A stretch of DNA of 51,448 nt, taken from positions 1 through 51,448 of the forward strand of contig NZ_JASJDK010000035.1 in the NCBI RefSeq assembly GCF_030065675.1. The letters are read 5' to 3'. Source of the DNA: Mastigocoleus sp. MO_188.B34. GTDB lineage: Bacteria > Cyanobacteriota > Cyanobacteriia > Cyanobacteriales > Nostocaceae. This document shows, in pieces, positions 9,025-17,403 of the stretch. Every line of letters begins with the position of its first letter. The stretch's first letter is position 1. The notes under the pieces were generated by a model. The model was not told the DNA's origin and made no database searches. It saw only the letters and a list, made by a program, of their open reading frames with translations. The translations under genes were made by a program, and so were the position numbers.

Positions 9025-9402
9025 GGTGCGTTTTTATCTTAATGGTTTTTCACTTGACAAAAGGGTCTTGTAGGTAATTTTATATAAGTCATTCCCTTAA
9101 GTGGGCAAGATTTAAAATTATTAACAGAATATTAAGGAAGGAATGCTGTTGGTGTGGGGAAATTTTTAAAGTTATTAATATTTGGTTGTTTAGGGATAGG
9201 TTAGACAACAGATAGGGTAGATTAGGCAACGGATGTGGTTTTTGGGTTGAACCACGAGCGTAAGTAACGGATGTGAGTAATGGATGCGATCTCAAGTTGT
9301 ACCTGATGTGATCGCTCTTGACATTCAAAACAGTCGCTACATATCTATCACTCATCACTCATTACTGTGCGCTGTCGCGCCCCGCTTCGCTAACATTACT
9401 CA
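9025..9402. other. Non-coding gap with CATTACT repeats
   Basis: The gap contains GGATGYGA-like short repeats around 9225-9310. CATTACT heptamers at about 9351-9366 and 9393-9418 flank a GC-rich insertion-like block (GCGCTGTCGCGCCCCGC, 9370-9386) of the kind dispersed in cyanobacterial genomes. The minus-strand open frame covering 9089-9358 has repeat-like, low-complexity translation and is not called. Confidence 0.6.
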
Positions 9403-12228
9403 TTACTCATTACTCATTCCCCTTTCCCTTACATCATAAAGTTTTGCCAGATTTTCACGTACCTTAATAGTGTAAGGATTATTTTCCTCAAACTTTTGCT
9501 TCATAATCTCTAAAGCTTGTAGGTAAAAAGGTTCGGCTTCATCGTACCGTCCTTGGTTAAAGTAGAGTTTTGCCAAGTTGTTCAAACAAATAGCAACTTT
9601 GGGATGTTCCTTCCCCAGGCTTCTTATAATTTCTAAAGCTTTTAGGAACAAAGGTTCGGCTTCTTCATACCGTCCTTGGTTTGTGTAGAGTAAAGCCAAG
9701 TTATTCAAGTGAATAGCGGTACCAGGATGTCCCTCTCCCAACAGGCATTTTCTTATACCTAAAGCTTGTAGGTACAAAGATTCGGCTTCTTCGTACCGTC
9801 CTTGGTCTGCGTAGAGTGAAGCCAAGTTATTCAAGGGAATCGCGGTATCAGGATGTTTCTCCCCCAAGAGGCGTTTGTCCATATCTAAAGTTTTTAGGAA
9901 CAAAGGTTCGGCTTCTTCGTAGCGTCCTTGGTCTTTGTAGAGATTAGCCAAGTTATTCAAGGGAATCGCGATATCAGGATGTTCCTCCCCCAAGAGGCGT
10001 TTTTTCATATCTAAAGCTTGTAGGTACAAAGGTTCGGCTTCTTCGTACCGTCTTTGATCGCTGTAGAGATTAGCCAACTGGTTCAAACAAATAGCGACAT
10101 TGGGATGTTCCTCCCCCAAGAGGCGTTTTAAAGCTTCTAGGTAGAAAGGTTCGGCTTCTTCGTAGCGTCCTTGGTCTTTATAGAGATTAGCCAAATTGTT
10201 CAAACTTTCAGCGACATCGGGATGTTCCTCACCCAACAGGTGTTTTCTCATATCTAAAGCTTGTAGGAACAAAGGTTCGGCTTTTTCGTACCATCCTTGG
10301 TTATTGTAGAGATTAGCCAAGTTGTTCAAACTTTCAGCGACACCAGGATGTTCCTCACCTAATAGGCATTTTCTCATCTCTAAAGCTTTTAGGAACAAAG
10401 GTTCGGCTTCTGCGTAACGTCCTTGATTTTTGTAAAGTAACGCCAAGTAGTTCAAGCTAGTAGCAACATCGAGATGTTCCTCCCCCAACTGCTTTTTCAC
10501 TACTTCTAGACACTGCTCATACCAAGATTGTGCTTGGTCATATAATCCTTGATCTTCGTAAAATCTACCATTACCAACAAAAGCCCAAATTAAATCATCA
10601 TTACTGATATATTGAATCAGTTTCGGATTTTTCGTCTCTGCTAGATGAGGTATGGCGGAGGCAAATTTGGTAATATCCTTGAGTGTGAGTGAATCAATTT
10701 CATCGATCTGTTTAGCGATCGCTAACATTACCCGATTAAAAGCACGTATAAGATACTCTTCTCCCGATTGGTAAGTAGTATTGGGGGATTCTAACTCTTC
10801 TAACTTGATTTGGAAAAATTCCCGTAGCAGCGGATGCAGTTGATATGTTCCCTCACCTTTGTCCTGTAGCAAACTCAGTTTTAGGAGAACACAATCCCTA
10901 ATATCTTCTAAATCTTCAGGGTCTTCATCAGGTAAACATTGTTTAACTAAATCCCAAGGTATTGGTGCAAAAGCAAATAAACTCAGTAAACAAGCGAGTT
11001 TTTTATCTTCATATTTTAATTCTTCCCAACTCAACTCAAATGCAGCTAACGCACTATTATGGGGTGCTGTCATATCCCCATCAGTATTAGTCAAAGCACG
11101 ATGATTCAGGCGCTTTGTTTCTAACCTGCTCAACATTTCAGCCAGCGATAAATCTTGTTTCTGCGCCAGATATCTCCCGACTAGTTCTAACCCCAAGGGT
11201 AAATATCCTAACCATTCACATAATTTATTTGCTTGGGATTCCTCTGCATTCACCCGTTCCACAATGATGAATGACTGCAATAATTCCAATGCTGCTTTTG
11301 GTTCTAATACATTCAGGGATAATTTCTTAATAGACCTTCCTAAATGCGATCTGGTCGTAATCAGTACTTTAAACCGGGATAAACATGGAAGTAATGGTTT
11401 GATTTCTCCATAGTTGGTGAGGTTATCCAGGACTAGCAACGCTTCACCTTCACCCCAGCGCTGATAACAGTATTTTAATTGTGCTGCTAAATCTAAATTA
11501 TCCGGTGGTTTTACATCAAAGTAAATTTGAGCAAGCTGTACTATCTGCAAACCCACATCTTCTAATGCTCGTAACCAACAAATTCCACCTTTGTAGGTTT
11601 CGCGGTGCGCAATTGCATATTGCAGAGCTAATTCTGTTTTCCCGATTCCACCCATCCCAGCAATCGAGGTAATCGATCGCCGCGCAGTTGAATCGATCGC
11701 GACTTGTTGATTTTGTTGTAGTAGTTTGTGGAGTTTTTGCAGTTCTTCATCTCGTCCCACAAACTTAATGACTCCACTCCGGGGAAGATTATGGAATTTG
11801 GTAGGAGCGGGTTTTGCTTGATTACCTTCGCTACGCTGTACCCCTGGTAATTGTTCTCGGCGATTTTGCCATTCTTCATCAAACTTTTTGAGATTCCCTT
11901 CTTTATCACTTTTGGGATACCACAGTTTTAGTTTAAAGTGCCAATTTGATGAACCGCGTTTATTTTCGCGCAAATCTTCAAGAATTTCTAAAAAGTTTTC
12001 TAGTGCTTTGAGTGCTTCTCGCACCTGTTCTTTATTCTCAAAACCAGTAAGTTCATCGAATACAGCTAATGTAGTACGAACAATTACTACTTGATTTAAT
12101 GTATCCCATTCACATGTAATTTTAAAACGCTCGGGACGATCTAACTTGTCATTAGCATAAGCTAACAACTGTTCTAAAAGTATTCTTACTCGCGCTTTAA
12201 CATCATCACCGTAGGAAGGATTTGGCAT
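9403..12228 (-). CDS. STAND ATPase: NB-ARC domain with nine C-terminal TPRs
   Basis: The 941-residue protein has three parts. Residues 1-130 form an N-terminal domain I do not recognise (helix, beta strand around CEWDTLNQVVIVRTTL, helix, then SSNWHFKLKLWYPK). Residues 155-480 are an NB-ARC NTPase with Walker A GMGGIGKT (191-198), Walker B ALLVLDNL (263-270), the sensor strand VLITTRS and a GLPL-like GYLPLGLELVG. About nine 42-residue TPRs of the kinesin-light-chain type occupy about 555-935. STAND proteins oligomerise on ligand binding and switch an effector; here the N-terminal domain would be the effector or adaptor and the TPRs the sensor. The repeats are very similar at DNA level, implying recent expansion. 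Roles in signalling or phage defence are both possible. Confidence 0.9.
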   Translation of the reverse strand: MPNPSYGDDVKARVRILLEQLLAYANDKLDRPERFKITCEWDTLNQVVIVRTTLAVFDELTGFENKEQVREALKALENFLEILEDLRENKRGSSNWHFKLKLWYPKSDKEGNLKKFDEEWQNRREQLPGVQRSEGNQAKPAPTKFHNLPRSGVIKFVGRDEELQKLHKLLQQNQQVAIDSTARRSITSIAGMGGIGKTELALQYAIAHRETYKGGICWLRALEDVGLQIVQLAQIYFDVKPPDNLDLAAQLKYCYQRWGEGEALLVLDNLTNYGEIKPLLPCLSRFKVLITTRSHLGRSIKKLSLNVLEPKAALELLQSFIIVERVNAEESQANKLCEWLGYLPLGLELVGRYLAQKQDLSLAEMLSRLETKRLNHRALTNTDGDMTAPHNSALAAFELSWEELKYEDKKLACLLSLFAFAPIPWDLVKQCLPDEDPEDLEDIRDCVLLKLSLLQDKGEGTYQLHPLLREFFQIKLEELESPNTTYQSGEEYLIRAFNRVMLAIAKQIDEIDSLTLKDITKFASAIPHLAETKNPKLIQYISNDDLIWAFVGNGRFYEDQGLYDQAQSWYEQCLEVVKKQLGEEHLDVATSLNYLALLYKNQGRYAEAEPLFLKALEMRKCLLGEEHPGVAESLNNLANLYNNQGWYEKAEPLFLQALDMRKHLLGEEHPDVAESLNNLANLYKDQGRYEEAEPFYLEALKRLLGEEHPNVAICLNQLANLYSDQRRYEEAEPLYLQALDMKKRLLGEEHPDIAIPLNNLANLYKDQGRYEEAEPLFLKTLDMDKRLLGEKHPDTAIPLNNLASLYADQGRYEEAESLYLQALGIRKCLLGEGHPGTAIHLNNLALLYTNQGRYEEAEPLFLKALEIIRSLGKEHPKVAICLNNLAKLYFNQGRYDEAEPFYLQALEIMKQKFEENNPYTIKVRENLAKLYDVRERGMSNE
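9420..10545 (-). repeat. 126-base tandem TPR-coding repeats
   Basis: Nine in-frame units, mostly 126 bases, code YEEAEPLFLQAL...LLGEEHPDVAxxLNNLANLYxxQGR. One unit lacks three codons (YLEALKRLLGEEHP) and another lacks one. The DNA units share long identical stretches such as GGTTCGGCTTCTTCGTA, so unequal recombination is expected to change copy number. Confidence 0.85.
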
Positions 12229-12426
12229 AAGTATAACTTATAGAAGCTTGCGGTAAAAGTTTGAGATAAAAAATTCGAAATAAAGTCTAGCGATCCCCCA
12301 AACTTATTCTACATACCCGAAACTTTAAACTCGCAACTTCCCAGGATTTAAGTTTTTCAACAAAGAGAATTTTCTTTCGGGTACTACCCCAAATTTACCT
12401 TTACCTCAGAGTTAGGAATTTAACAA

Positions 12427-12582
12427 ATGAGAAAGGTAATCAGCTTTATTCAACGAAATAAGAAGAAGTTAATATTGGTTGCTGCGTTTGTAATTTCTTT
12501 GACAGCAGATCTGATTTTTCCTGGTGCGGGTGTTGCGATCGATTTACTGTTCCTACTATGGGAACTGTGGCAATTATATTGA
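12427..12582 (+). CDS. Small membrane protein, 51 residues
   Basis: ATG at 12427 is preceded by TTAGGAA and followed by 51 codons ending TGA. The product has a basic start (MRKVISFIQRNKKK) and one or two hydrophobic segments (LILVAAFVISLTADLIF, then AIDLLFLLWELW) joined by PGAG. The basic N terminus and aliphatic core are those of a real micro-membrane protein rather than random AT-rich sequence, and the frame includes a GCGATCGA codon context usual here. It is divergent from the NB-ARC gene. The function is unknown. Confidence 0.5.
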   Translation: MRKVISFIQRNKKKLILVAAFVISLTADLIFPGAGVAIDLLFLLWELWQLY

Positions 12583-12670
12583 TATTACCCGTCGGTGCGC
12601 CCCTACCATAAATAAATATTGTTCGTGGTACGTTTCTATGTTGTGGAGATCGGGAATCTTAATCAAACAC

Positions 12671-13130
12671 CGCTAAAACAGACTTGGCTAATAAATTGAA
12701 AATCTCATGGGATCCCCCTAAATTCCCCGTTGAGTTGGGGAACTTTGAATTTCCCCCCTTTTCAAGGGGGGTTAGGGGGGATCAAAAACTCGGTGGTGCA
12801 AACTGGTAACTCAGGCTAACACCGCTAAAACAGACTTGGGTAATAACTTGAAAATCTCATGGGATCCCCCTAAATTCCCCGTTGAGTTGGGGAACTTTGA
12901 ATTTCCCCACTTTTCAAGGAGGGTTAGGGGGGATCAAAAACTTGGTGGTGCAAACTGGTAACTCAGGCTAACACTGCTAAAACAGACTTGGGTAATAACT
13001 TAAAAACCTCATGAGATCCCCCTAAATCCCCCTTGGAAAGGGGGACTTTGAATTTTACCCGCTTTTTGAAGGGTTAGGGAGGATCAAAAACTCGGTGATG
13101 CTTAGACCAATACCGCTAAAACAGACTTGG
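12671..13130. repeat. 152-base tandem repeat, last copy entering the DUF790 gene
   Basis: Units begin with CGCTAAAACAGACTTGG at 12671, 12823, 12975 (first base T) and 13114; the spacing is 152, 152 and 139. Each full unit contains a palindromic core GGGATCCCCCTAAAT ... TTAGGGGGGATC, as in the MITE-like element at 5461-5605. The fourth copy of the unit start is the 3' coding end of the DUF790 gene, so that the last codons plus the trailer were duplicated downstream. The first two units are nearly identical; the third is more diverged. Confidence 0.85.
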
Positions 13131-14316
13131 GTAACAACTTATCTTTAAACCAAACAATCTTAGCCGGGACATCATTTAATTTGACCCCTGCTTTATCTAA
13201 GTTCAACCGTTCGGAAATCGCCAAAATTAAGTCATTACGTTCGGAACGTCTCACCTGATAAAACTTCTTTTGTAAATATTCAGGACGCCAATACCCGACA
13301 ATTTCTAACAAAAACGTTCTCCCATCGGGATGAACCAAGCGAAAATCCGGAATCATCACACTACCCGGAATCGGAATTAAATCCACTTCTCTTTCCAATA
13401 CCCACTCAGTTTTTGCTGACTTCCATTTATTCGCAAAAGATTCTTCCAGCATACTATCGTAGGGTTTACCGGGGGAATAATGGGTAACTAAACCGCATTC
13501 CGAATTGAGGGTAAAACGTCCGGTCTTCCGAGCTTTGGTGTAAAAATCGCGGGTTTGCAATGTTGATGCTAAACTCCACTTGGTAACGTGAAGTAATGCG
13601 GGAATTAATTTCGCGATCGCTAATCCATATCTAGTACTGGGATGAAATAAACTTGTAGGTCCATCAATGGTAATAGTAAAACCGTGGTCTGCATCACCCT
13701 CAATATAAGACATTAATTGAAATAATTTGAGGTAGCGAAATAGTAGCTTATATTGTCCCGGAACATTACGATGGGCGTTAATAATTAACTGACTGGCTTT
13801 ATAAAATACTCCCTGCACCTGGGACAAATTATAACGGTGCAATAATGATTCGGGAGTTGGCGCGTCGAAATTCGTTAAAATCTTGTTCTCATTTAAATCT
13901 GCATATAAACCATCCCGCACCTGTGAGGGAAGAATTTCTTTTTCTAATTCTCGACTTAATTCATCTGCAACTTTACCCAGGGTAATTTGAGTTGATTCGC
14001 GACTAGGTGAAGATTTTGCAGCAACAGCAAATACCTTTGCTCGCAGCATCGGTGGTTCCAAAGGACTTACCACCTCAAAGGTAGAAAAACTGCTTTTGAG
14101 AATATAAGCCAAACCCCGCTTCATCCGATAATCTGGGGTATCTCCTTCTAGATCGGAAAGTTTACGCTCCAATAAACCTTGGGTATTACCAACAGTATCC
14201 TCATAACAAGTAATGATTTCAGTAGCTATTGTTAAATTGCGATCGTCAATGCTCAACCGCTTGGGAATAATTTCTTCGCCATTATGGCGGTAACTTAGTA
14301 GATCTGTTGGGAGCAT
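13102..14316 (-). CDS. DUF790 family protein, Bax1-like nuclease
   Basis: The 404-residue protein matches the DUF790 family, whose archaeal member Bax1 is a structure-specific nuclease partner of the XPB helicase. The C-terminal part has a PD-(D/E)xK-type core: IPDFRLVHPDGR then LLEIVGYW (about residues 320-345), giving the acidic residues for metal binding. I chose the ATG at 14316 (MLPTDLLSYRH). The frame stays open 20 codons further, but those are a translated AAAAGTA heptamer repeat (LLFTFYFLLFTF). No XPB-type helicase is in the window. The gene end is duplicated in the neighbouring tandem repeat. A DNA-repair role is inferred. Confidence 0.85.
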   Translation of the reverse strand: MLPTDLLSYRHNGEEIIPKRLSIDDRNLTIATEIITCYEDTVGNTQGLLERKLSDLEGDTPDYRMKRGLAYILKSSFSTFEVVSPLEPPMLRAKVFAVAAKSSPSRESTQITLGKVADELSRELEKEILPSQVRDGLYADLNENKILTNFDAPTPESLLHRYNLSQVQGVFYKASQLIINAHRNVPGQYKLLFRYLKLFQLMSYIEGDADHGFTITIDGPTSLFHPSTRYGLAIAKLIPALLHVTKWSLASTLQTRDFYTKARKTGRFTLNSECGLVTHYSPGKPYDSMLEESFANKWKSAKTEWVLEREVDLIPIPGSVMIPDFRLVHPDGRTFLLEIVGYWRPEYLQKKFYQVRRSERNDLILAISERLNLDKAGVKLNDVPAKIVWFKDKLLPKSVLAVLV

Positions 14317-14319
14317 ATG

Positions 14320-14470
14320 AAAAGTAAAAAGTAAAAAGTAAAAAGTAAAAAGTAAGAATTCACTAATTCCTTGCATGATGCTGCCATGTCATGCAATACC
14401 TACAGTACGCTACGCTAACACCAATTACCCATTACTCATTACCCATTACCCATTACCAATTACCCATTAC
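14320..14470. repeat. Two short tandem repeats between divergent genes
   Basis: GTAAAAA heptamers fill 14320-14355 and CCCATTA/CCAATTA heptamers fill about 14421-14470. They occupy most of the divergent spacer and create false N-terminal extensions in both neighbouring frames. Confidence 0.85.
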
Positions 14471-14543
14471 CAAATCGCCAATCCCCAACCCCCACAAGAT
14501 TAAGTTAAGTTTATTAAAGCTACTACTATCCGAACCACATAAC

Positions 14544-15725
14544 ATGGTGGAACAAATTAAGTCTCGCTATTCTGTTGCTTGGATTGAAAAAATCACTGAA
14601 GTTCCCCAAAGCGAATGGGATGCTTTAGCTGTCCCCTTAAAAACTCCCTTTTTTGAGTGGGACTGGTTACATAATATGGAAGCTTCTGCAAGCACTACGG
14701 CTAGAAGCGGTTGGAAACCACACCATTTAACTTTATGGCGAGACAAAAATTTAATTGCAGTTGCTCCACTGTACATTAAATCTCACAGTTTTGGAGAATT
14801 TGTCTTTGACCATCAGTGGGCAGATATTTCCGAGCGCGTGGGCGTGAGATACTATCCTAAATTACTTGGTATGTCGCCCTTCACCCCGGCTGAAGGTTAT
14901 CGGTTTTTAATCGCTCCAGGGGAAGATGAAGATCAAATTGTTGCCTTGATGGTACGGGAAATTGATTATTTTTGTAATAAACATCGTATCAGTGGTTGTC
15001 ATTTTCTCTACGTCGATCCTCAATGGCGTCCCATCTTAGAAAGACAGGGTTTTAGCTCTTGGATGCATCATAGTTTCATCTGGGAAAATCATGGTTTTTC
15101 CACTTTTGATGATTATCTCAAAATTTTTAATGCTAATCAGCGTCGCAATATCAAACGCGAACGTAAAGCAATGACTAAATATGGTTTGGAATTAAAAGCT
15201 GTAACCGGCGATGATATTCCCAAATCCTTTTTTAGCTTGATGTATGACTTTTATGCCGACACCTGCGATAAATTTGGTTGGTGGGGAAGTAAATATTTGA
15301 CGAGAAAGTTCTTTGATCTCCTACATACTAATTATCGCGATCGCGTAGTGTTAATTGCAGCATATAGCGAACAGGATAATCGCCAACCACTGGGAATGTC
15401 ATTTTGTTTGTATAAAGGCGATCGCATGTATGGAAGGTACTGGGGTAGCTATCAAGAAATTGATTGTTTGCACTTCAATGCTTGTTACTATTCACCCATA
15501 GAATGGGCGATCGCCAACAACATCCAAAGTTTTGATCCCGGTGCTGGAGGAAGACACAAAAAGCGTCGCGGTTTTCCTGCTAGTCCGAATCATAGTTTAC
15601 ACCGCTTTTATAGCGATAGATTAAAACAAATTTTCCTACCTTATATGCGCGAAGTAAATCAACTTGAAGAACAAGATATTGAAGCAATTAACGCCGAATT
15701 ACCTTTTAGTAAGAAAGATTCTTAG
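14544..15725 (+). CDS. GNAT/FemAB-like acyltransferase, COG3146 type
   Basis: The 393-residue protein belongs to the family formerly called DUF482 and annotated as peptidoglycan-biosynthesis or GNAT acyltransferase. It shows two GNAT-like halves. The first has WRDKNLIAVAPLYIKSHSFGEFVFDHQWA. The second has NQRRNIKRERK (about 245), DTCDKFGWWGSKYLTRKFF and the C-terminal signature FDPGAGGRHKKRRGF. I start at ATG 14544 (MVEQIKSRYSV), because the open frame upstream is a translated CCCATTA repeat. The protein is probably cytosolic and transfers an acyl or aminoacyl group; the substrate is unknown. Confidence 0.85.
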   Translation: MVEQIKSRYSVAWIEKITEVPQSEWDALAVPLKTPFFEWDWLHNMEASASTTARSGWKPHHLTLWRDKNLIAVAPLYIKSHSFGEFVFDHQWADISERVGVRYYPKLLGMSPFTPAEGYRFLIAPGEDEDQIVALMVREIDYFCNKHRISGCHFLYVDPQWRPILERQGFSSWMHHSFIWENHGFSTFDDYLKIFNANQRRNIKRERKAMTKYGLELKAVTGDDIPKSFFSLMYDFYADTCDKFGWWGSKYLTRKFFDLLHTNYRDRVVLIAAYSEQDNRQPLGMSFCLYKGDRMYGRYWGSYQEIDCLHFNACYYSPIEWAIANNIQSFDPGAGGRHKKRRGFPASPNHSLHRFYSDRLKQIFLPYMREVNQLEEQDIEAINAELPFSKKDS

Positions 15726-15787
15726 TAAAAACTCTGGATTCAACGTAATCAGACCCATAAGTTAATTAGACATCTCCGGAAAAGAAT

Positions 15788-15840
15788 GTAGAGACGTACC
15801 AGAGGCTTTGCCGACGCCGTAGGCTCTGGTACGTCTCTAC
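15788..15840. repeat. Dispersed hairpin element with 17-bp perfect stem
   Basis: GTAGAGACGTACCAGAG at 15788-15804 pairs perfectly with CTCTGGTACGTCTCTAC at 15824-15840 around a GC-rich 19-base loop. The same element with changed arms is at 8454-8498. Compensating differences between the copies (AGCAGAG/CTCTGCT versus ACCAGAG/CTCTGGT) show that the stem is maintained. Confidence 0.8.
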
Positions 15841-15991
15841 AAGGATTTTGGGTTACACATATTTAATTTCCGGAGAGGTCTATTACTGATGAGTTGGTAG
15901 GGATGGGTACAAATAAGGAAGATATTGTATTGGGTTTATAACCCAGAGAATATCCAAAATATGGTTTGGTATAGGAAGTTTGATGTGTCTA

Positions 15992-16327
15992 TTAAGCTAC
16001 ACCATAATCTGTATATTGTCGTTTATATGGCGGCTGCAACCCCAGCACAATATCCTCCCTTGGAACTCCCATTTCAACCAATTCTTCCCCAGGATTTTGA
16101 TCTGTTAAATTCTGTTGGAGCCAAATTTTTCCATCTTTAATGTCGAAATGCATTATGCATCGATAAACACGATTTAACTTTTCCCAACCCACATTCATCC
16201 ATTGGTAATGATCTCTTTCAGTGTCTAAGATCAATTGCACTTCTACTTCGTTGTCTGATATGTCATCACTGGTATAACGAGTTAACAGTGTTTTTATGTA
16301 ATCTCGATATTTTGCTAATTTATCCAT
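15992..16327 (-). CDS. xisI: XisI-family protein
   Basis: The 111-residue protein matches the XisI family (fdxN-element excision controlling factor), first described as required for excision of the nif fdxN element in Anabaena heterocysts. Most copies, like this one, lie away from any excision element. Typical features are DKLxKYRxxIKxLLxxY at the start, QLILDTERDHYQWMNVGW in the middle, and EELVEMGVPREDIVLGLQPPYKR near the end. Its ATG overlaps the ancestral end of xisH in another frame, so translation of the two was coupled before xisH was frameshifted. The biochemical role is unclear. Confidence 0.92.
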   Translation of the reverse strand: MDKLAKYRDYIKTLLTRYTSDDISDNEVEVQLILDTERDHYQWMNVGWEKLNRVYRCIMHFDIKDGKIWLQQNLTDQNPGEELVEMGVPREDIVLGLQPPYKRQYTDYGVA

Positions 16328-16732
16328 TGCACAATCACCTCATTTACTGGATCATATACAAATTAATAGAATCTGATACTGTTGTACCGCAGTTTGTGAA
16401 AATTCTAATTGAAAAAATGTTTTGTATGCATCCAGTGGAACTGCTAGATATAATATTCGCTCTTGCTCATTAGCTTGTAATGCAAGACGGTAACTGAGAA
16501 ATTGTCCCAAAGCAGAATAAAAATCTGTAATTGCAGAAGGATTGAGAAAGCTTTTAATTTCAACAGCTATTTTTTTACCTGCTTTCTCTGCTGCAATTAT
16601 TTTTTCTGCTCCTAAATCTACCCGAAAGTTAACATCTCCAAATTTAAACTTCAGTGGATCGTCTGTAATCACCCACTGCTCTTTTTGAAGAGCTTTTTTG
16701 ACAGCATCATGGAAAATATCTTTAGCAGACAC
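16315..16732 (-). pseudogene. xisH: xisH with a late frameshift
   Basis: XisH is the partner of XisI and has a PD-(D/E)xK nuclease-like fold: VDLGAEKIIAAEKAGKKIAVEIKSF gives the acidic/Lys core. The frame runs 126 codons and stops at 16352 with an odd end (QILLICI). Removing one base from the AAA run at 16360-16362 restores VYDPVNEVIVQWIN and a stop at 16315. That gives 138 residues, the usual XisH length, with the stop overlapping the xisI start. A one-base insertion is therefore clear. Only about 12 residues are altered, so the truncated protein might still fold. A sequencing error or programmed shift cannot be excluded. Confidence 0.85.
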
Positions 16733-16881
16733 AGATATAAATAAAAATCTAATTTAACAAAATTATTTTTCCCACATTAAATTGAGAAATTTTTCTTCTA
16801 TGTATGAGAGAAGTATTGAGAAAGAATTACACTAGGAATGAAGTGTAAAAACCTAAAAAATAGTAAATACTGAGAGAGAAC

Positions 16882-17262
16882 ATGGATTTGCTGGAAAATT
16901 TAACGGCAATAGATAATAAACTTTCTCACCGTCATATTGACCTCGACCCTAACGGCTACTTTATTATTTATCTCGATCGCGATGCTGGGTTAATTTGCGC
17001 CAAGCATTTTACTAATGTTATTGACGATCGCGGTTTAGCAGTAGATCCTGAAACCGGAAAGGTGATTCCTGCAAAGGGGAAAGTTGAACGAACTCACACA
17101 ACCTTATTTTCTGGAAGAACAGCAAAAGAATTGTGTGTCAAAATTTTTGAGGAGACTCAATCTCCTCACGTAACAATGTTAGATCATGCAGCTTATCTCG
17201 GTCGGGAATTTGTCCGGGCTGAAATCGCCTTGGTGACAGGAAAAGAATATGTTCAAGATTAA
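16882..17262 (+). CDS. DUF4346 domain protein
   Basis: The 126-residue protein has the DUF4346 pattern found in cyanobacteria and related to a methyltransferase subunit (MtrA-like) domain: DPNGYFIIYLDRDAGLICAKHF near the start, GRTAKELCVKIFEE in the middle, and an end containing HAAYLGREFVRAEIALVTGKEYVQD. ATG is preceded by GAGAGA at about 8 bases. It is a soluble protein. The function is not established; the conserved Asp/Cys/His pattern may bind a ligand or corrin-type cofactor, but that is speculation. It stands alone and converges on psb32. Confidence 0.85.
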   Translation: MDLLENLTAIDNKLSHRHIDLDPNGYFIIYLDRDAGLICAKHFTNVIDDRGLAVDPETGKVIPAKGKVERTHTTLFSGRTAKELCVKIFEETQSPHVTMLDHAAYLGREFVRAEIALVTGKEYVQD

Positions 17263-17294
17263 ACAAAGACAAACATTATCTTTTTTTGAATTTT

Positions 17295-17344
17295 AACCAT
17301 TAACCGTTAACAATAAATCTGTTAACAGTTAACGGTTAATGGTT
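17295..17344. terminator. Bidirectional terminator-like inverted repeat
   Basis: A perfect 17-base inverted repeat (AACCATTAACCGTTAAC / GTTAACGGTTAATGGTT) with a 16-base loop sits between the convergent DUF4346 and psb32-like genes. It is AT-rich, with poly-T on the left (TCTTTTTTT, 17279-17287), which suits termination of the leftward psb32-like transcript less clearly. A protein-binding site is an alternative. Confidence 0.6.
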
Positions 17345-17403
17345 AACCCTTAAAAAACTTATACTGTTCTAATATCTGAGGTTTCTAATGGTCAAACCGA
17401 TAG

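Noticed and set aside
9089-9358. 89-codon frame on the minus strand between the orphan gene and the NB-ARC gene
   Set aside because: It is made of repeated GGATGYGA-like and other short repeats, with low-complexity translation and no ribosome site.
14317-14543. Long N-terminal extensions of the DUF790 and acyltransferase frames
   Set aside because: Both extensions translate heptamer repeats (AAAAGTA, CCCATTA); better ATG starts lie inside the conserved parts.
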